Shown here: positions 58,859-64,000 of the stretch, piece by piece | Position numbering within the stretch: position 1 is the first letter of the stretch | How the letters are laid out: each line of letters opens with the position of its first letter | From: Emiliania huxleyi CCMP1516 | Taxonomy: Eukaryota > Haptophyta > Isochrysidales > Noelaerhabdaceae | Direction: 5' to 3' | Assembly (NCBI RefSeq): GCF_000372725.1 | Contig: NW_005201092.1 | Coordinates: forward strand, 877,220 to 941,219 | Length of the DNA: 64,000 bases | Notes under the pieces: model-generated | What the model saw: the letters and a program-made list of their open reading frames with translations, nothing else | Told to the model about the DNA's origin: nothing | Databases searched by the model: none | Program-made: the position numbers and the translations under genes

Positions 58859-59382
58859 ATGCCCGAAGCACCTCTCTCGGCAAGCCTCGCGGAGGCGAGG
58901 CCGGAGCAGCAAAAGCAACTCCTGGGCGAGCGCCTCGCGGAGGCGACGCCGGAGCAGCAAAAGCAACACCTGGGCGAGCGCCTCGCGGCGGCGACGCCGG
59001 AGCAGCAGACGCAATTCCTGGGCGAGCGGCTCTACCCCCTCATCCAAGCGCAGGCGCCCACCGTGGCCGGCAAGGTGACAATCACGCTTCTCAAGATGGA
59101 CAATGGGGAGCTGCTCAACCTGCTCCACTCGCCCGACGCGCTCAACTCAAAGATCGTTGAGGCCGTCACCGTGCTTGAGGGCGATCCCGCTGCGAGGGCG
59201 GAGGCAGAGGCGGCGTGGCGGCTTGTCAGCGGCGGAGAGAGCGGTGGAGAGGGCGGCGGGGAGGTCGGCGGCGGCGGCGGCGGCGGCGAGGCCAATCCCG
59301 CGGGCGGCGGTGAGGCGCGTGGTGGGGGCAGAGGCGGCCCGGAGGGCGGCAGCGGCGTGGGCGACGGCAGCGTGGGCGGCGA

Positions 59383-59413
<31 letters not shown>

Positions 59414-62265
59414 AGTGACGGCGATCTCCTTCCAGGCCACATTGCGTCGCCGCCGCCGCCGCCGCCGCCATCCGTCGAAGGGCTGCGCCGGCGGGTGGTC
59501 CAGCCGCCCGCGCCTGCGGCCGAGGAGCTGTGCTGCCGCATCTGCTTCGGCGAGGACAGCCGCGCCAACCTCGTCCGACCTTGCGCCTGCTCCGGCTCGA
59601 TAGCGTGCGCTCGATAGCCTAGCCTGACTGCCGGCCGCCCCGACTGCCCCCTGCGCGAAACGGCTCCTCTGACCGACTACCCAGGCCCGGGACCCCCAAC
59701 CCCCCCCTGGCCGCCGTAGGTATGTCCACGACGGCATAGTGCTACAGATACACCCCGACTGCATCAGCACAGGAATGTTTCTCGCAGGTATGTCCACCCC
59801 GACTGCTTGCGCGAATGGGTCCTCCGCACGGAGTCAGTGTCGGCGAGAGTAGCTGAGATTAGCCGAGAGTAGACGAGATTCGCCGAGATTCGCCGAGATT
59901 AGCAGCGTGCTCCTCCGCACGGAGTCAGTGTCGGCCCGCAGCGCCGTGCCCGCGCCACTGCTGCTTCCGCCCGCTCGTGAGTGGCGCCCCCCCCCCCCCC
60001 CCCCCGACTCCTTCCTAGGCCCGCAGCGCGTGCCCGCAGTGCAAAGCACCGTACCGGATCACTCACGGCCCGCGCGCCCGACGCCAGCGCCAGCTCCGCC
60101 ACTTCCTCACCGCCCTCGCTTTTGCCGCTTGCGCGCTGGGAGTGGCGACCGCGCTGCCATGGTGCCCCCCCGCCCCGCCCCGCCTCCCCTTCCTGGCCAA
60201 ACCTCTCTCCGCGCTTCTCTCTCCGCGCTTCTCTCTCCACACGCCCCTCCCCTTCTCCCCTCTCGTCTCACCGAGGCCCGCCGTGCCATCTCCGTGACAC
60301 TTCCGCGACATCTCCGTGACATCTCCGCGACATCTCCGCGACATCTCCGTGGCATCTCCGCGGCGCCTGCAGGTATGCGCGCTGCATGTGGGACCGGCCG
60401 TGGACGCTGTGGCGGCCCGACACGCTGACCGCCCTCTCGCCGGCCCTGCTCTCGCGCATCGGAGAGCAGTGCCCCAGAGAGCCGCGCCCCAGAGATGCAC
60501 ACCCGAGAGGTGCGACCCGAGGCCACATCTCCTCGCGACTGCGCGAGATACACCCGAGATACATCCGAGATACACCCGAGATACAGCCGAGATACACACC
60601 GAGATACAGCCGAGATACAGCCGAGATCTCTTCCTCTCGAGAGCTCGCCCCGAAGCGTCTCTCTGCGCCTGGCCCGTCAGGAGAGCTGAACTGGGAGGGC
60701 GGCGGAGGCGGCTGGGCGGCGGTGGCGGACTGGGCGCAGGGCGGGGACGGGCTCTCCTCCTGCCGGCTCAAGGGGAGGCGGACCGCCGCACACCGGAGGG
60801 GAGAGAGAGAGAGATCTTGGGCGCACTTTGGGGGAGAGAGAGAGAGAGATCTTGGGCGCACTTTGGGGGAGGGAGAGGGGGGAGGTCTTGGGGCGCAGAC
60901 CGGGAGAGAGAGAGAGAGAGAGATCTCGCGTGCACCTCGCGTGCACCCTCGCGTGCAGGTGGCACCTCGACGCGGCACTCGTGTACGGGCAAGCTGCTCG
61001 CTGCGCAGCATCGCATCGCAGCGCCAAGGGCAGCGGCAGCAGCACTCCCCCCCCTTCTTGCGAGTAGGAGCGTCAAGCTCTGCGGCATCGCGTTCAACGC
61101 CCGCCTCTCTCCTTGCGGCAGAGACCTCGCCCACGCCAAACGGCGCGGTGAGCGGCGGAGGTGTTCGCCACAGGCGCTCTGCGTGCAGCGGATCCTGTCG
61201 GGCAATTTGTTTGCCGAGGCGGTGGGCGGGGACCAACTCTTCGGCCTCTCCCACTCGCGCCTGCGTGCCTGCCTCTCTTTTCTTCCCCCTTGCACGAGCC
61301 TTCCAGGACCTGCCTCCCCAGGCCTCTCCAACTTGCCTTTCCTCGCCCTCTCGCGCACTCTCCGTTTCGTGCGCACCAACCTCCGCCAGGCCTTACCTCG
61401 AGCACGCGACTCTAAAGGAGCTGTCCAGGAGCGGTCCACGACCCCTCTCGGAACTGCCTCTCAGGCGGACCTCGAGTACGCCATCCTCTGCGCCAACAGC
61501 GCCCCCGCCGCTGCTGCTCGAGGAGAGCCTTCTCTCGGAGCCTTCTCGGAGTGTGCGCCCCGTAGGCGCAAACACCGCCTCGGCGCTGCTCTGGTGGTCG
61601 CACGCGCGGCCCTACTTTTGGGGCGCCGAGTCTCACATCTCCCCACATCTCCCCACATCTCCCCACATCTCCCCACACCTCTCCACATCTCCCCACACCT
61701 CCCCACATCTCCCCACATCTCCCCACTGGCGCCGAGTCCGGGGGGGGGCGGCGCGAGGCTGGTGCCCCTCGGGCACGCCCACGCCACGCGGCGTGCGGTT
61801 GCGGCGTCCGTAGGCTACATGCCCACCCCGGGCGACTCGGTCCTCTTCTGGGCTCTCATCGAGCTGCTCGGCCTCGCCGGCACGCTGCGCAAGCTGTGGC
61901 TCGGTACGAGATAAAGAAACCACTGTGCCCCGAGATATGCGCAAGTTGTGGCTCGGTTTGCGGGACGGAGCCGAGAGGGAGGGAGAGAGCGGCGAGAGGG
62001 GGGGGGGGGGGGGGAACCCTTAAAAGGAAGGGGAAGGGGGAAAACCCGCCCCCCCCTCCAAGCCAATTTGCCCCGCCCCCCTCCCAAAGGGGGGGAGGGG
62101 GTCCAACTCTTGCTGCTGCGCCGGTTTGGCGGAGTGCGGACGGTCGACGCTCCCTCCTTCCGCACGAGGCTGTGCCGGAGCCCCACCTCCTCTGGAACCG
62201 TCTCGGAACTTTCCGCGTAGGTCGACCTCCGCTTCTACGACCACGAGCTGCGGACGTACATGTGA
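58859..62265 (+). CDS. MLLE (PABC) plus RING-CH membrane E3 ubiquitin ligase
   Basis: Start ATG 58859, 26 nt after a TAATATAAAT box. Exon 1 (58859-59604) encodes three lead repeats (xATPEQQKQxLGERLA) running into an MLLE domain (LGERLYPLIQAQAPTVAGKV, LLKMDNGELLNLLHSPDALN), then a Gly/Asp linker and the first half of a RING-CH finger (CCRICFGEDSRANLVRPCAC). Exon 2 (59788-59842) gives YVHPDCLREWVLRTESV and exon 3 (from 60019) ARSACPQCKAPYRITHG, completing C4HC3. A helix (HFLTALAFAACALGVATALP) and further hydrophobic exons follow. The last exon (62221-62265) reads VDLRFYDHELRTYM. MLLE binds PAM2 peptides (in poly(A)-binding protein and UBR5); RING-CH (MARCH type) transfers ubiquitin at membranes. 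Exon limits between 60130 and 62220 are only partly resolved. Confidence 0.7.
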
Positions 62266-63012
62266 GAGTTGCGCCGGCGCGCATGTGAGCTGGCAGGCGG
62301 AGGCGCGGCCGGGAGACCGACCGGACGGCTCCAGGGCGGCTGCTTCGGTCGGCGTGTGGGCATTGGCCTCCAGCTGGAGGTATGTATTGTGCGTGACACG
62401 CGGCTTCGGGGGGCGGACGGTACCGAGGGTTGCCCGCAGCTCCCGGGAGACTCGCGTCTCGATGACGCTTTAGCCGCTACAGATGTGGGGTCCGTACGGA
62501 GGCGTACGGGGAGGGGCGCTGAGACCCGAGATCTAGTTTCCACGCCCTTGTATGGCGGTGCGTGGACCGTGCCGTCCCACCGCCGCGTCTCGCTCGCGCT
62601 GCCACCGTCATGTCGGTCGGATGGGTCCGGGATGGCGGTGTGGCCCGGTGTGGCCCGGGCTTGCACCTCGAGGCTTGCTTGCATACTCGCGCAAGTGTGT
62701 CTCGTTCCCGAATGATTACGGTTGATTAGAGGGCAGATTTGGAAAGATCTCGAGGAGTACATACAGATAGACCCTCCAACCATCAGAAAACTCCGACCTG
62801 ATCGGTCGAACTGACCGCCGACAGATCACTCCAGACAGCAGACACGAGACAGGCCGAACGTCTGCACGCGGCCGGCCGGGCGAGAGGCTTGACATGATCC
62901 GACCCTGCGACCCTGACGCTGCTGCTCTAGCTATCAGACAACTGCTGACTGCTGCCACAATGTGTGACCGGTGCTGGCCCACTTGGCGGCCTTCCCGGTC
63001 AGTGGTGAGGCG
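62266..63012. other. Intergenic, no gene seen
   Basis: No supported coding frame. Short GGTGTGGCCCGG duplication near 62634-62656. Confidence 0.35.
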
Positions 63013-63455
63013 CAGTTTTGCCGTTCACCCGTTCTCGCTCCCTCGGGGAGGTCGAGGCTCATGTATTGAGGGCTTAAGAATCGCCGTACGCGAGGAGGCC
63101 GGGACCCCGAAGACCCCGGACCCCGAAGGCGGACAAACAAACAGTCACACAGGTGGCGCAGGGGTGGACGGTGGGATGCGCGCGAGAGAGGGGATGCCAG
63201 ACAGACAGACACAAAATCGGACCACTAAAAGTTGACGTGCGTTCCTTCCGCCGAAGACATTTCGGCAGAGTAGATTCCGCTCTCCTGGGCCAGCGCTCGC
63301 GAGCCCTCGCGGTAAAACACCATCATGTCGCCCTTAAGGGCGACAGCAAGCAGTTTTGCCGTTCACCCGTTCTCGCTCCCTCGGGGAGGTCGAGGCTCAT
63401 GTATTGAGGGCTTAAGAATCGCCGTACGCGAGGAGGCCGGGACCCCGAAGACCCC
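63013..63455 (+). repeat. Perfect 105-nt direct repeat, 338 nt apart
   Basis: Copies at 63013-63117 and 63351-63455 are identical as read, beginning CAGTTTTGCCGTTCACCCG and ending GGGACCCCGAAGACCCC. Identity implies recent origin; they could be element ends or a tandem array. Confidence 0.85.
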
Positions 63456-63639
63456 TTTGAGGCCGGTCGCGTCCGGTGACAGAGTTGAGGCCCTTCAGGA
63501 CGCGCCGACCCATGAGCGTGAGTATACATTGGCTGATTGCTGGCCGGCTGAACGCAAGCCTTCGGCCCTGCTCCGCGTGAGCCGCATTCGGTGTGAGCCG
63601 ACCGAACCGCCCGGGAGAGGCACAGCCTCGCATCCCGTT

Positions 63640-64000
63640 CCTCTAGGGAGAGGCACCGCCTCGAATCTCCTATAGCCAGGGAGGGGCGCGCAGCCCCAGC
63701 CCCCAGGCTGTGGTGTGGGGGGGGGGGGGGGGCATAAACAAACGGAGGGAGGCGTGAGCCGCCAGTGCGTGAGCCGCAAGGGAGGCATGATCTGCCAGAG
63801 GGAGAGGCACCGCCTCCTATCCCAGACTGCGTGAGCCGCAATCGAGTGGCATGAGCCGGGAGGACCTTCGACCCGCACTGCCCCACCGAAATGAGGCTAG
63901 CAGCGCGGGTCGAAAGCGCGTGAGCCGCGCACGTGAGCCGCGAGAATGGCATGATCTGCCAGGGAGAGGCACAGCCTCACATCCCAGACTGCGTGAACCG
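63640..64000 (+). repeat. Degenerate ~164-nt tandem repeats with GAGGCACAGCCTC hairpins
   Basis: Repeated words GGGAGAGGCACAGCCTC or GGGAGAGGCACCGCCTC, CATGATCTGCCAG, ATCCCAGACTGCGTGA and GCGTGAGCCGC recur with a spacing of about 164 nt and run off the window end. The GAGGC/GCCTC words form small hairpins. A G-run lies at 63716-63732. Confidence 0.7.

Overview
The window is nuclear DNA of a GC-rich unicellular eukaryote, most likely a haptophyte alga (inference). It shows spliced genes with organelle-type leaders, two-domain AP2 proteins, many F-box/RCC1-repeat proteins, a selenoprotein with a eukaryotic SECIS element, a plastid-type YbaB protein, retroelement debris, and introns that mostly begin with GC. 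It is an assembly scaffold with two N gaps (18019-18118 and 37900-38488) and a few one- or two-base frame breaks.

Layout. 1-9650: a partial proline-rich membrane protein, a foldback repeat, a methyltransferase divergent from an F-box/RCC1 gene, a 2-oxoglutarate dioxygenase, and a two-AP2 protein divergent from a YbaB/EbfC protein. 10050-15540: a second F-box/RCC1 gene, a small Cys-rich protein antisense to the tail of a multipass membrane protein, and a signal-anchored protein of unknown function. 15888-20624: a roughly 15-exon alanyl-tRNA synthetase. 21150-25700: a broken F-box/RCC1 copy, an ankyrin protein and a SET protein. 26300-30200: mobile-element remains (a charged ORF, a reverse-transcriptase-linked tail, a SET relic, CTAACCC-like repeats) and a pseudogene copy of the 44-45 kb F-box-like gene. 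30440-35744: an ARL-type GTPase, a small type I membrane protein, a PDZ/ankyrin/UBA protein and a SPRY-like protein. 35745-39900: repeat debris around a gap. 39900-42830: a peroxiredoxin-like selenoprotein (U-P-P-U) with its SECIS, a fragment of a short-chain dehydrogenase, and a pentameric ligand-gated channel. 44114-49372: an F-box-like gene divergent from a thioredoxin/thioredoxin-reductase fusion. 50229-54705: a proline-rich ORF and two more F-box/RCC1 genes. 54975-62265: an O-fucosyltransferase-like gene and an MLLE plus RING-CH membrane E3 ligase. 62266-64000: repeats.

The genes do not form a pathway. Two redox genes (thioredoxin/reductase fusion, selenoprotein) and many ubiquitin-system candidates (five F-box/RCC1 copies, a further F-box-like protein, a UBA protein, an MLLE-RING-CH protein) recur. 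Many genes are arranged head to head with 118-278 bases between starts.

The most unusual features are (1) the selenoprotein, whose two TGA codons would make a normal gene caller split it, and (2) the intron architecture. By hand parsing, 31 of 41 introns start with GC, 8 with GT and 2 apparently with GA. Many carry at their 5' end a near copy (10-30 nt) of the start of the next exon, and are filled with 10-11 nt tandem repeats. This is what recent intron birth by local tandem duplication of AG|GC or AG|GT sites would look like.
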